Of a stretch of DNA of 64,000 nucleotides, positions 12,815-24,510 are shown in pieces. Source of the stretch: Cutaneotrichosporon cavernicola (Eukaryota; Basidiomycota; Tremellomycetes; Trichosporonales; Trichosporonaceae); contig NC_083396.1 of assembly GCF_030864355.1 (NCBI RefSeq), forward strand, positions 2,976,001 to 3,040,000. Reading direction: 5' to 3'. Position numbers and translations under genes: made by a program. Every line of letters begins with the position of its first letter. The stretch's first letter is position 1. Below the pieces are notes generated by a model, which worked only from the letters and a program-made list of their open reading frames with translations, searched no databases and was not told the DNA's origin.

Positions 12815-14867
12815 CTAGCGCGGCCCCATCGGCCCCCCCGTGTCAATGCTCAGGCTTGGCACGCTTTTGCGCGGACCCATGGGCCTTCTAGGCCCTGCTG
12901 GCGGAGTTGGCCGCTGTGGCGCACCAATGTCGCCGTCGCCGTCGCTCTCGTGACCGGAATAGATTTCTTCCGGCTCGGCGACGAGGGCCGCACGTTCCTC
13001 GCGTTCCGTCGCTTCGTCACCCCGGATATGCGGGTAATCTCTGACCCCGCGGTGTGGTCCCCCACGCACCTGGTCGTCGGTGGGACTGGTGCCCGTCATG
13101 CCCTTTAGTAGCTGGGAGAATGACGTCTTGCGCTCAGCCTGGTGGTGGATTGGGGAGAGGTATCCTTCGGCATAAGGGTCCACATACGGGTCCCGCTTCT
13201 CTGTCGTCGATACGACTCCCTCCTGCACGATCGGGAGGGAGAACGCCGAGCCAGAACTGGACGCCGTGATACCGCTCGACTGGCGGGTCGAGTGGAACGC
13301 GTCGCTGTGTCCCGTCCCCCTTTGCCCGCCTTCCGTGTATGCGTACTGGTGCACCGTGTCCTCTGCGCCAAACTTGAGTGTGCTCGTTCGTCCCGTGGTT
13401 TGCGGAGACATGGCGATCTCCTCATCTGGCATCGGGTTATCGCTGAGCTGGTAGCGCGGCAGATGGGCCAGTCCGGCAGTGTTATGTCGAGGTGCACCGA
13501 AGCCGCCCGCCGACGCGTTGCTCATCCGCCTACTGACGGAACGGGCGCGGATGATACTTCCCACTGCCCCGAAGCCACCACGTAACGCGTCCATCCCCGG
13601 CTCCTCCATTGCTCGCACGTCGCCCTTCTCCTCGGCCTCGGTGCCGTGTTTCGAGGCTGCGAGGAGCATTGTCGTTCGCCGATCCAGACCGCTCAGCTGC
13701 TTAGGATCCACCTTTGACATTTGGAGGAGCGTGATCCCGAAACACGTCACCAGGAACGCGAGGACCATTGTCACGAGGTCCAGAGCTGGTGCCTTGAGAC
13801 CTTTGTAGAGGATGAACGAGGTGACCATTGTCGCGCTGGTAAAGTAACAGAAGTAGACGGGCACGACCATGGACGTGTTGAACAGTTCGAGTGCCTTATT
13901 TAGGTAATTGATTCTGCTGTCAGCTCATGCCCATGCGGGGGAGCTTACTCAATCAGTAGCGTGATGACCACGAAGAAGAGGAGGAACCAGAAGAACCAGT
14001 TCTTGACCTGGTTGTCACCTTGGATCGAGGTGATGATGGCCGAGCCGAGGCCCTGCGTGCACGAGACGGAGATGCCGCCAATGAGCGAGCATACCGAGAT
14101 GTAGGGCATCATGTTCGTTTTGCCCCAGCGCGGCGCGACGTAGAACACGACTACGAGAGAGGCGGCAATACACAGGCCGGCCCATACGAGGAACCCTGGC
14201 GAGATGAACAAATGCTTGAACTCGTTGATTGTGCGTACGCTCTGCTCTTGTGGCGCGTTGAGTGCGAGGATGATCGAGCCGAGGATACACAATATGCACC
14301 CGATCCAGCCCTGTGTGTGAGCTGGTACAGGGGTATTGTGAGCTTACGAAGAACGTGAGTGTTTCCTTGAGGAAGAAGTGGGAGAGGACGGCCGCAACGA
14401 CGACTGAGACGGAACCAAGGGGCGTGACGAGAATGGCAACTGTGAATGCGTAGGCCACAAAGTTGAGAATCTGTCGTCAGCCACACACTCTGGAGAAGCA
14501 CAGCGCATTGCAGGGCACACTACTCACCTCGCCAATGACCATCATAGTCATGCCCGTCCACCACAGTGGGCTCTTGAGGTACGCGTGTCCCTCGCCAACC
14601 TCGTTCCCTGCTTTTGCGGTTGACTTGATCAGTCCCTTCTTCTTGACGACGAACCTAGAGTAAGCTGTGCGCCCCTTCTTACACCCACGAAGAGCCAATG
14701 AACAAGCCGGACCCGACGGCGAGACACACGCCGATAATCTTGAACGAAGGGTTCGAGCCGACGTTCAATCCGTGCCCGGAACTGGAGGCTGCGGCGGCGC
14801 TCTCCGTCGGTGAGGCGGTGGGATCAGCGCGCGCAGCGAGCCACGCCGCTGCTTTCATGGCCTCCAT
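12815..14867 (-). CDS. NIPA-type magnesium transporter (DUF803)
   Basis: Five exons on the minus strand: 14867-14689, 14654-14528, 14470-14348, 14310-13949, 13913-12815; 629 codons. Eight to nine transmembrane helices fill roughly residues 40-365. Family landmarks: GSGLFIGSSFVVKKKGL (helix 1 and the K-rich loop), WWTGMTMMVIGEILNFVAYAF, LVTPLGSVSVVVAAVLSHFFLKE, GWIGCILCILGS, and the late ALELFNTSMVVPVYF...ILYKG segment. NIPA proteins move Mg2+ across plasma or endosomal membranes. The C-terminal 270 residues are cytosolic, disordered and Ser/Thr-rich, a fungal-type extension of the approximately 350-residue core. All four introns are 34-57 nt. Confidence 0.9.
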
Positions 14868-15894
14868 AATGGAGGTATGTGTGTGTGTTATATGTGGCTG
14901 GTGCTAGTGTAGGATGGTAAGATGTGGGTGTGGAATTGTTTGTGTCGTCTGATGGCGGCGAGGGCCGGGCCGAAACCTGACGAGACAATTGCTTGGCAGA
15001 GGTCGTGGTCAGGACCAATTTGGGCCACGCTTAAAGTCCGAGTGCAAGTTGGTGATGTGGGCGATTGTGATGGTGATGGTGAATGGTTGAGGGCCGTCAA
15101 GGCGATGTATATGTAGTTGTGAAGATGTCAAAGCTCGTCTACAGGAATAGATATGGTGAACAAGGTAGAGGGATGTGGTGGATGACAGGATAACCAGAGA
15201 GTAAAGGATGAACACGAGGAGGCAGTGCGTCGTTTCTTGCTCGGTTACAGCTGTGTAGCATGTGTAGTTTGAGTACAGTAATGACACAATACAATTATTA
15301 TATAAATGGGCTATTACATTGCACTGCATTGCATTTACAATCCACCGCAGTTTCTGGGGTTTCAAGGTCAAGAGTGTGGGTCAATTTCAGGGAAGTTCAA
15401 TGAGTGTTACCCCTTTCACACCCAGCAATATGGCACCCTCAGGGCATGGGTCTTCGAATGATGCACAACCCCACAATCCCACGTGGCCCCAATTTAAGTC
15501 CCCGCGCACCTATCATATTTCTGATGTCAATCAAGTAGGCTTGCTGACGGTAGTCACGTGGTAAGTAGGCTTGTGAGCCCTGGTAGAGACGGTGACCGCA
15601 TCCCGCGTTTTGACGCGTCGTTGATATTGCGTCACTACTAGCAGTACTAGCACGACTACTACTACTACTAGTAACCCTCGAATAACGCGGAGACCGCGAG
15701 ACCGCAAGACTGTGAGACCTGCAGACCCGGGTGCGCCACGGTCAGGAATAACCGGGGCACATGTCCATTCCCTCCGTAACCTCTTTAGCTCTTAAGACGC
15801 CCCGCACTCTACACTCAGCACTCTTCTTATCTCCCATCACTTCACTTGTTTCTCTTCTCACCACATATACCACATACCCTACACTCACACTAAT
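14868..15894. other. Intergenic region, NIPA / SCP2
   Basis: About 1 kb between divergent genes. No coding ORF. It holds a TG/GA-rich minus-strand leader next to the transporter start, an AT-rich patch at 15280-15330, and a short ACT repeat (ACTACTACTACTACTAG near 15654-15670). The region before 15895 is CT-rich, as expected of a leader. Confidence 0.4.
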
Positions 15895-16489
15895 ATGTCC
15901 GACCTTAAGGAGACTGGTTTCAAGTCTGGCGACATCTTTGCCGTAAGCTGCTATCACTGCTTAGCTGACATCAGGCCGTCGCCGCAGCGTTTGCGGGCCT
16001 GGACGACGCCGAGAAGCAGAAGCAGATTAAGAAGGTGCGTCTTGACTAGGGAACACCTTGCCATTGATGAAGAGGATGGACGAGCTCATACCAGACCAAC
16101 GGCATCTTCCAGATCAACGTCGAGACCAGCGACAAGAAGTCCCAGACTTGGGTCATTGACCTCAAGCAGGACGGCACGGTCACCAAGGGTGCCGGCAAGA
16201 AGCCCGGTGAGTTTATTGGCTGAGTGGGCAGAAGGATGATGCTGACATCAGACGTGACTGTCAACCTCGGTGACGGTGGGTATTGGCAGAGATTGGCGTG
16301 GCGAGGCGTGGCGATGGGCGCAGAGGTACCAGTAGGGCACAGCTAACGTTAGACACTTTTGTCGCGCTCGCAGACGGCAAGCTCAACGCCCAGAAGGCGT
16401 TCATGACCGGCCAGCTCAAGGTCAAGGGCAACATTATGCTCGCGACCAAGCTCGACGGTGTGCTCAAGGCGTCCAAGGGCAAGCTCTAG
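15895..16489 (+). CDS. SCP2 sterol-carrier / lipid-transfer protein
   Basis: Five exons: 15895-15942, 15975-16034, 16095-16206, 16252-16275, 16353-16489; 126 residues, the size of a stand-alone SCP2 domain. Landmarks: TNGIFQINVETSD...QTWVIDLKQDGTVTKGAG, the DDTFVALADGKLNAQKAFMTGQLKVKGN block and a final helix. SCP2 domains bind fatty acyl-CoAs and sterols in a hydrophobic tunnel. In fungi the stand-alone form is usually peroxisomal. Here the C-terminus is SKGKL, so the last tripeptide is GKL rather than a canonical SKL-type peroxisomal signal. Exon 4 is only 24 nt. The intron branch sites are clear (GCTGACATCAG). Confidence 0.9.
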
Positions 16490-17096
16490 GTGGCGTGGCG
16501 TGGACCAGCGTGCAACCGTCCAGTTGGCTGGCCTGCAGTTGTGTTGTGCAGGCGGGCGAATAAACGGGCAGCAGAGAGGAACAGGATAGCAGCACTTGTT
16601 GTACGAGATGCAGCGTGAGCGCAGCCAAGCATAAGTGTGAGCAGGGGAGTGAGCTCATTGAATGAATGATTAAGCACTCGGCGGAGAGGGTGACGGGCTG
16701 TCGACGCGGTCAGAGATACCAGAGATACCAGCGTGAGCGACGTGGCGGCGCGCGGGCATGAGAGCGCTGCCTAGTCTGCAGTCTGTGCGCTCGAGCCAAA
16801 CAAGAACGAGGAGACGTACGTGTCGTGTCTTGGTGGCAGCAAGCGATGGACAACGCGTGGGAAGACGCAGGGATGTGCCTAGCGGAATGCGGTTGCCCGG
16901 GTCCCGGATAACCGGCTCATTCTACAAGATCAAGATGAGTATCAGATCGGCATCCCACTTACCCTGGATGTGGCAACTTGTGTATATTGAGCGATGACGT
17001 TTTGGGTCTTAACCGACCTCATCTCGCTTCTCACAGAGCTTATAAGCTGACACCGAGTTATTCCTTGTGGTCGTTGTACTCATCTCCACAGGCAAC
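16490..17096. other. Intergenic region after SCP2
   Basis: 607 bases between two plus-strand genes. It starts with the SCP2 3' UTR (a possible AATAAA poly(A) signal, GCGAATAAACG, near 16557). No ORF with support and no repeat beyond a doubled AGAGATACC near 16711-16730. An AT-richer stretch (TCTCGCTTCTCACAGAGCTTATAAG) precedes the next gene. Confidence 0.4.
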
Positions 17097-17479
17097 ATGT
17101 CGCAGCAAGCGTGAGTTGCTTGTCTTCTCGGACGCCGGCAGATCAGCTCGTCGTCCACGCACACATCTCTTCTCATCCCCGCTTCCTTTCTCATCCCCTC
17201 CCTCCCTTTCACGGCCCTCCCTTCCACCCCCTCCCTACCTTCACCTCTCCTCTATCCCTCCCGACTCACACAAGTACCAACACCAACACCAACACCACTT
17301 CCACTTCCGCTCCTACCCAGACTTCCGGGCACGCCGCGTCGGACGGCCACGAGCACCACCACTCTCACGGACATGGCGGTGGCAACGTCAGTGGCGAGAT
17401 TGCACCGGGTACAGGATCGCATCACCAGGGTCACCATCATCGCGAGGGCCCGCACCGTGGACACGAGGCCAAGTCGTAG
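17097..17479 (+). CDS. Tiny histidine-rich protein, two exons
   Basis: Model 17097-17110 joined to 17275-17479 gives 72 residues: MSQQA followed by a Thr/Asn repeat, then His-rich segments (DGHEHHHSHGHGGG and HHQGHHHREGPHRGH) and a C-terminal EAKS. The first exon is only 14 nt; the 164-nt intron starts GTGAGT and ends ACACAAG, and its 3' half is a polypyrimidine run. I do not recognise a family. His clusters of this kind can bind Zn, Ni or Cu (general knowledge), so a metal-buffering role is a guess. The frame has no stop in a composition-biased stretch, so the call rests mainly on the splice join and clean start. Convergent with STT3. Confidence 0.5.
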
Positions 17480-17625
17480 CAGCAAGTGTAATCGAGTACG
17501 AGTAGCGTATGCACCTGTCTGAGAACCTGGCCATGCTGCTACTCTCGGCTCCTCCAGAGGGGAACCCCACTGAAAAAATCTTCTACATTCGTCTAGCGCG
17601 CTGCGCGTTTTACTGCGTCTACTTG

Positions 17626-20076
17626 CTACATCGACTTGGCCCGCGGCTTGGGCCTGCTCCCCTTCTGGAACGCCGTTGCGTCCTGCAGGCTACGTCCGAA
17701 GGGGTCCTCCTTCTTGACGGCGTAGATGCGCACAATCCAGTTCTCGGATGTAAATGCCTCCTCGATGACATTCAGGTCCTCGTGGGTCCCGTGCTTCGGG
17801 ATGACCTGGTGGCGGACTCGGTCCTGCGCCGGGTGGCCGCCATACAGCTCCGGGAAGCTGTTGTCAGCGATCATATTCATATATACTGCCAGCAGCGCTC
17901 AAGCCAACTCACCGGTGGTAGCACATCTTGTACATGAGCGAGTTGCGCATTGTCGGCGACGCGCGGTCGTCCACCGCATACTCTCCCCGGGGCGTAAAGT
18001 AGTTGGGCTCGTGCACCTCGTCGGGCCACTCGCCTTGGGCGATGCGCACCATCCAGAGGAACTTGTTGATGTCGTCTCCAGAGTATCCCAGCAGGCCGCC
18101 AAAGATGACCAGGACGTAGTCGACGTCGTGCTTGCGCAGAATCGGGTATGCAATCTCCTCGGACGAGGCCATGGCCTTGCCGACGGTCGCAATGTGCGTG
18201 TTGTTCCACGTGTTGTTGTCGACAAGGGTGACGCGGTCGGCCATACCAGCAATCTGGTAGCCGTAGTCCCACCACGACGCAATGACCGTGTCCTTGTCCG
18301 TGTTCTGGCGGAGCCAGTAGTAGGCCTCGCGGAAGTCGTCGATGATGTTCTGCGAGCCGTCGTTGTTGCGCGACGACAGGACAACCGATGGCGACGAGTA
18401 CGCCGTCGAGGTCACGTACGTGCAGTGGTGGACAAACATGAAGAGGAGGACGCCGATGGTGACGATCACCGAGAAGCGCGAGTCGAGGTGGAAGATGCCG
18501 CGCGACCGCTTGCCCGACAGCAGACCCGACAGCTCAAAGGTCTGAGCCTGCTGCTGTGCCTGGTTGGCTGCCTTCTTAGCTGCCTTCTTCGACTTGGGCG
18601 CCTCGTCCTCCTCCACAGCAGGGAGTACGGGGTCCATGAACGCCTGGAGGAGGCGCGAGAGTGCAATGGCGGCGGACACGCACACGACCAGAGTGAGGAC
18701 GAGCATGAGGCGGACCATGACGCCGGAGAAGTAGGATGCGAAGAACGCGTAGACGATGACAAAGACGTGCTCGTCGCGGAGCTCCTTAAACATCCAGAAA
18801 AGACCGGCGGGGAAGAGCCAGATGAGCATCTGGAGGTCGAAGAAGTATGCGGGCCACGCGGTCGGCTGGTGCTCCGACACCGACGCGATAATGGGCATGT
18901 GGACCTTGGCGTAGCCAGTGTCCCAGAGCGAGTAAAAGCGGCCGGTCCAAGGGGCGATCCAGCCGGAGAAGGTAAGAGCAACGAGGACGACGAACGCGAC
19001 AACGGCAACGAGGCCAACGAACGCACGGAGGAGTAGCTCAAACTGCTTGCCGGGAACAAGCTTGCGCACCGTCTCGACAAACGCGATTAGCTGGAGGAGA
19101 CCGAAGATGCCGAGTGCTGCCATGCCTTCGGACGTGCGGATGGGCAGGAACTCGACAAACGGTACCTGCATCGACGCAACTGTGCCGAGAACGTACCAGC
19201 TCGTGTAGGCGACGTAGGCGCGGTTGTTGTAGCGGCCCATGAGGATGAGCACGAAGACGTGCAGGGGGATCATGTTGGTGATGAAGACGTAGCCACCCCA
19301 GGCAGCGACCATCCAGCCGTAGAAGAGAGCGCAGAGGGTGCCCCAGAGCGCCGAACCCGTCTTGAGCGCCTTGATCCAGAAGTAGAAAATGGCCATAAGC
19401 AAGAAGATGGCAATAGCCTCGTTGTCATACGAGCCAGCGACCGAACGCGAGATGTAGCCCGGCACGATGCCTATGAACGCCGCGGCGAGCAGGCCCGTCG
19501 AGGGCTCGGCCATCTCTGTTGTAAAACCGTACGTCGCAAGCGCAGTGAGACCCGAGAACGCCGGCGCGATCATCACGCACACATTGCGAATGTCGACTGG
19601 CATGTTGATCTTGTGAAGGAACGTCCAGATGAGGCCCGACGTAACCATCAGGCCGGGGTACACGGTGCCGCCAACGGTGCGGCCGAGGGGGTACCATGCT
19701 GTGGGGTCGAACCAGTTCCAGAACTCGTAGAAGCCCTCGTTGACGAGCACCTTGGTCGCGCGGCTGTTATCAGTTGGGTTATGCGAGCAGTAACGGACTA
19801 GTTGAACCAGGGGTCAAACTCGTGAATGACACTCTCGAACCGGATGACGGCGAAGAGGCGGCTCGCGACGGCGGCACCAGTGATGAACGCGAGAATCACA
19901 AAACGCAGCAGGCTCTGGGTGTTGTCGATAGTGTGAGCGGGAATGTTAGGGAGTGGCCAAGCGGTCTTGGGGTGGACAACGACCTCTGCGCTGGCTGTCG
20001 ATCCGACGTGTGTTGGTGCAGGCGCCGCCTGCGCGGGTGGCGCTGCGGCGCTGGAGGCAGCCTTTTTTGAAGGCAT
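17626..20076 (-). CDS. STT3: Oligosaccharyltransferase catalytic subunit STT3
   Basis: Three exons on the minus strand: 20076-19799, 19763-17913, 17857-17626; 786 residues, normal for fungal STT3. It transfers the dolichol-linked glycan to Asn in N-X-S/T sequons in the ER lumen. Landmarks: the first lumenal loop with FESVIHEFDPWFNYRATKVL (the D in EFDPWFN belongs to the catalytic metal site), an array of about 13 membrane helices, then the lumenal domain with WWDYGYQIAGM and the DNNTWNNTHIATVG sequon-binding region. The N-terminus is Ala/Pro-rich and cytosolic. Intron 1 (35 nt) has an unusual GTCCGT donor but is required for the conserved N-Y-R-A join. The product would serve N-glycosylated cargo such as the nearby LRR protein and the glycosidase. 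Confidence 0.97.
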
Positions 20077-20891
20077 GACTCCGTAAGTGTAAGGAGTGTG
20101 AGGCGTGAGGAGGGGGAGGGTGAGGGTGAGGGGGAGGGGGAGGTTAGAATGGAGGTGAACGAGTTGGGACGCGAGCGAGTGACTGCCATCCAGCTACAAG
20201 TGATCCTCCTGCCTGGCAAGCCGCCAGCGTGGAGACACGCGTGAGAGTATGGCACCCTGCACGCGTGGTTGACACATGGTTTCAAGTGTGTTGAGCAGTA
20301 GGCTGATTAGAATACTTTGTTAATGCAGGTGGTAATCTTCATCTGACTAAAGCGGGATCAAAAGTTTAGATTTCGGGATTGTTTGATTCTCTGGTGACGT
20401 CGATTGTAGACTTTTGTCCCTGAGAGGGGCTGACTCTGCCGGTCCGAGCGGCAGGCGTCGACTGGGGTGACGAGAAGACCGAAGGGCGCGGGAGGGCGCT
20501 GGTAGGTCATTAGGACCGAAGTGAGGGGGTTTGGGGAGCTGGGGACTGGGGGCTGAGGGCTGAGGCTGAGGGGAGGCGGCGTCCGAAGCAATCGACTGCA
20601 TGGCCCGTAAACCTCGTCTAATCATCATCATCATCATCATCATCTTATATCCCATTAGATCATCCTCTCCCCCTACAAACAAGCTCCAACGCTCCAACGC
20701 TCGCGTCATTCATTTCCTTCCTCTATAGTTTTCACTGCAATCTACTCATTCCCTATCTCACATTGGCATCGTCAACAACGCTCCTTCATCCTCAAACCTC
20801 CTTCCACAGCTCCTCGTTGATCCACCCACTCCAAGTTCGATAGGCTTCCACTCGCCAGTCACCCATCTCGCCCCAAGCATACCCCGTCGAG
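20077..20891. promoter_or_regulatory. Divergent intergenic region, STT3 / 20892 gene
   Basis: 815 bases. Next to STT3 lies a G-rich GTGAGG/GGGAGG stretch (20100-20142), a pyrimidine-rich leader on the STT3 strand. A (TCA)n microsatellite of about eight units is at 20621-20644. A CT-rich leader (20660-20880) precedes the start at 20892. No ORF of note. Confidence 0.4.
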
Positions 20892-23800
20892 ATGGACCAT
20901 CTCCGGCCAAGTCACGGAGCCCACCGGTCGTCCTCCGATCGCCTGCTTAGCAACTATCTGTGCGTCGTTTGTGTTTTGCCCGCTGACAACTCGCAGTGAG
21001 TCACAGAAGCTGTTTACGACCTCGCTTCTCGCATTACTCTCCCAGTCGCACTCTTCCACTTCCTCCCTCCTTGCCTATGTGACTTCCTCTCCAGGCGTGC
21101 TTCTCTCGGTTCGCCGCGCGGTCAGGCACTCGGCATTCGAGGGCCCGCTGTCCCCATCCATGCTCGAGAACCCAGAAGCACACATGCTGGGCGTAGAACA
21201 TGAACCACCAACTCCCGGTTGGGCGGGTTACATCCGCGTCCTCGACGACTTCCGCAAAGACCTCAAGCAGATCCACCTGCTCGAGGAGGAGATGACGCGC
21301 GTCAAGCGGGACAAAGAGATCCTCGTCAGCCGCCTCATACGACAGACCAAGGCCAAACCGACAAAATCTGACCTCAAGGAGATGGCCAAGCACCTCAACG
21401 CCGACCAGCTGAGAGATCTCGAGACCATGTCGTCGCGCGTGTCCAGCATTTCGCTTTCGTCGGAGGTCACGGGCGTCACAACAGGACCGGGTGGCAAGGA
21501 GAGCCGCCGCGCAACCAAGCTCAAGGATGCGCAGGTCGAGCTGCTCGGGTGCGAGGAGCACCTGCGCGCCCTCGAGGTCAAGATCGAGGACGAGCGCAAC
21601 AACGTCATGTACCGCGGGCTCGAGGAGCGCTTCCGCGCGATGGAGGTCGTGTCCCAGATGTGGCTCAGCCAAGCACGTCAGGGCCTCGAGGACCTCGAGA
21701 ACCTCCCAGGGCGTTCAAACGGCGTCGCCAATGCCAACAACTTTGAGCTCGAGTCCAACGGCTCTCTTGCGCCCTCCCAATCTGCGTCACAGGTTGGCCA
21801 TGACGAGTCGGGCCAGTCGCTTGGTCCCGTGGCCAACCTCTCCCCGAGACGACAGATGCAGCAGCGCCAGATGCAGCCGATGATAGGCCACGGAAGCATC
21901 ACGTCGGTGCAGGAGGAGAACGAGGGCAGCTCAGACGACGAACACGGACAGGGCACGTTGGTCATGCACGAAAACGTCCGCCGACCGGTATCACAAGCGC
22001 AGCCCCCCGCACCCGCACTGCCGATGAAGGACTTCAACCCACCTGACAGGCGACGAGCGACGTCCGAGCTCGGCCAGCCCTCGCGGTACAGTCGCCAACA
22101 GTCACCTCCGTTACGTCGCGCCATATCTAGCGAAGTGATGCGCCCGCCATACCGCGCTGGTTCAGCCTCGTCATCGGAGCGTACTGTCACGAAGCGCAGG
22201 GGGTTCTTCGCATCGATAGCGAGGTTCTTCAAGGGCCCGAAGCACCACGAACATCACAATCGCCACGGGCGCCCCGCATCAGGTGGTACCTGGGGCAAGG
22301 ACTCGCGCGCCGCACCGCAGTACGGTAGACGCGTGCGCTCCGATTCGAGCTCGGAGGACGAACCGGGCAACCTCGTCAGCGTATCAAATACGCTTAGAGG
22401 CACTGACAGCACCAGCTTCGCGGGCTGGAATGCAGCCGACGTCGGCAAAGTGCCCGTGAAGCGGTCGCAGTCGTCAGCGTCGGCGAAGCGGGGGTCAGGC
22501 GTCACCACTCCGCGTGCCCGCCCAGCGTCGGCTGCGCCGCATTCCACGCCCCGTGCAGCTGCGGCGTCAAAGCCCCGCCCAGCGTCGGCTGCGCCGCATT
22601 CCACGCCCCGTGCGGCTGCGGCGTCAAAGCCCCGCCCGCGCCCTGCTTCGGCTGCGGGTCGGGCGCAGACCACGGCTCCGACTGTCGTGACCATCACCCG
22701 GTCCAACACCGCCAAGTCGGCGCCAGACGCGAGCAAACGCGCTTCCACCATGTCTACGCGTTCCCGCTCGTCGCACCCCGGACAGTCCCTCATGTCCATC
22801 GTCGATGCCCAGCCTCCCGCAATGCCCGACGTGCCGAAGGCACCGCAGTCGCAGCAGGGGCCGATTCCGCTCGTTAGGGCGCCCGGCTCGTCCCTCGCGC
22901 CCGGCCTCGTTCTCCCCACACAGGTGATGCATCAGCCGCGGCAGAGTCTGCAACACCGCGTAGCGGACGACGAGCTCGGACCCAACGACTCAATCTCCCG
23001 CGTCAACTCGACGAAGAAGAAGCCTGCGCGGGATTCCAAGCCGTTACGGCGCAGCAAGTCCCTGACAGACAAGAAGGATAAGACGGAGAAGATCGGGGTG
23101 TCAGAGAAGCAGCCCAGACGGTCAATCTCGCCCCTCCCGCCATCCAAGCTGCGCTCGCCACCGCTGAAGAGCGCGCTTCGGCCGAGCTCTCCGTCGTCCT
23201 ACCCCTCGCAGCCACTTGGTCCTGCGCCTCAGATTACGACACTGTACGATGTGCACGCGCCTGGTCCTGTGCAGCTTCCTCCTGACCCGGAGCCTGAGCC
23301 GGCACCATCGGTCCACAGCGGCAAGAGAAGGCTCTCTGCAGAGGAGGTTTCGATCTACGAGTCGGCGAACGAGGACGCGGCGACGCCGCGTGCATCGATG
23401 ACACTGGACGACAGCAGCGATGACGAGAGCGTAGACGCATCTGCATTCCAGATCATTAACAATGAGCACAAGGCGCCCGAGGACAAGGCGGGCCCGAACG
23501 CTTCCCTCACGGCCCTCCCCGACGACGGGTTGCAGCGACGCAAGAGCGTGAGATTAGAGGTGCCTGAAGAGAACGTCGCCGAGTACTACAAGGCCGAGGC
23601 GGCGCGTGAGGAGGAGGAGCGCCGTGTGGGGCACGAGCGCGAGATGGATTTGGAGCGCGCGCGGATGTACATGGCGGCGGCCAACGACTCGGACGACTCG
23701 CTCCCAACCCAGCGCAGCAGTAACTGGGACTCGCGGATTGGGCGTGTGCGGGATGACACGAGCGAGGAGGACGACGACGACCCGCGATACGTCAAGGCGC

Positions 23801-23916
23801 GCCGGAGCCTGATGTCGCAGACGGGCGACTTTAGCAAGAAGAAGAAGAAGCGCTTTAGCAGCAAGAGTATGGGGAGTAAGCCGAGTGTGCGGGACGGCAA
23901 GAGCTGGCGCCCGTAA
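20892..23916 (+). CDS. Large protein with N-terminal helical/coiled-coil region and long disordered tail
   Basis: Two exons: 20892-20959 and 20997-23916 (37-nt intron, CTGACAACTCGCAG), 995 residues. The start MDHLRPSHGAHRS is preferred over a later in-frame ATG inside the intron. Residues 25-260 are mainly helical: GWAGYIRVLDDFRKDLKQIHLLEEEMTRVKRDKEILV, then ATKLKDAQVELLGCEEHLRALEVKIEDERNN and MYRGLEERFRAMEVVSQMWLSQ. The spacing recalls BAR-like or eisosome-type helical bundles, but I cannot assign it. The rest is disordered and basic, with polyampholyte and SSDDE patches (phospho-sites?), and ends in KKKKKRFSSKS. Residues about 530-590 hold near-identical 19-residue repeats. Confidence 0.75.
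22512..22635 (+). repeat. 57-nt tandem repeat inside the coding region
   Basis: Two nearly identical 57-nt units (one A/G difference in the GCAGCT/GCGGCT pair) and a partial third. Each encodes PRPASAAPHSTPRAAAASK. The length is a multiple of three, so unit gain or loss keeps the frame; such a repeat is likely to vary in copy number. Confidence 0.9.
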
Positions 23917-24510
23917 TGTCCCATGTCCCTAATGTCATTATACATGTAGAGTAATAATAGTGCATGCAGGCTCGCAGGAGGCGGTAGACCAAGACGGACA
24001 AAGCCAAGTAGTGCACATGGGCTTTGCCAACCTTTTGACTCCGCATCCATCGGAACAATCACAGAACGGGGCAATCATCATCACTACACCATTGTCCTTT
24101 GCCACGATCGCATCCCAGTTGTCGGCGTGGCACGACCCTCCCACAGCACACACTGAAACGGACGAACCGCCGCCCCGCGCGGGCTTGTGCTTACATTCTG
24201 ACCGGACAATGGCTCCTCACGCCGTCTCGACTGACTCATTGTGGCCTTGATCACTGATCTACAGTCATGCTTTCCGTCTTGCATCTTCCTCTTCCTCTTG
24301 TTCACGACAGAACCCAGTCGACAGAACGACTGGGAACCATCACTCGTACAACAGGGGTCAGCGGGGGTCAGCGAGGCTCAGCCTTGCCTATTCCCTCTTA
24401 ACTCGTTATTCTACCTTGGCCACTGTCCCGTCTTGAACCCGTCCTCCCCCACCTCCTTTGCCTCCCCGACCACCTACACCTACCACTCATCCCCCCCCCC
24501 CCCCCCCACC
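23917..24510. other. Intergenic region ending in a C17 tract at the start codon
   Basis: 594 bases. A frame open from 24241 continues into the LRR gene, but its first 90 codons lack coding character and contain the C tract. I therefore take the ATG at 24511 as the start. C17 at 24491-24507 is separated from that ATG only by ACC. Confidence 0.5.

Noticed and set aside
17726..19036. 436-codon ORF on the plus strand across STT3
   Set aside because: Lies opposite the highly conserved STT3 exon; the product is a Val/Arg/Asp-rich shadow with no motif.
24241..24510. N-terminal extension of the LRR gene
   Set aside because: The extra 90 codons include the C17 tract and leader-like CT-rich sequence; ACC-ATG at 24511 is a better start.
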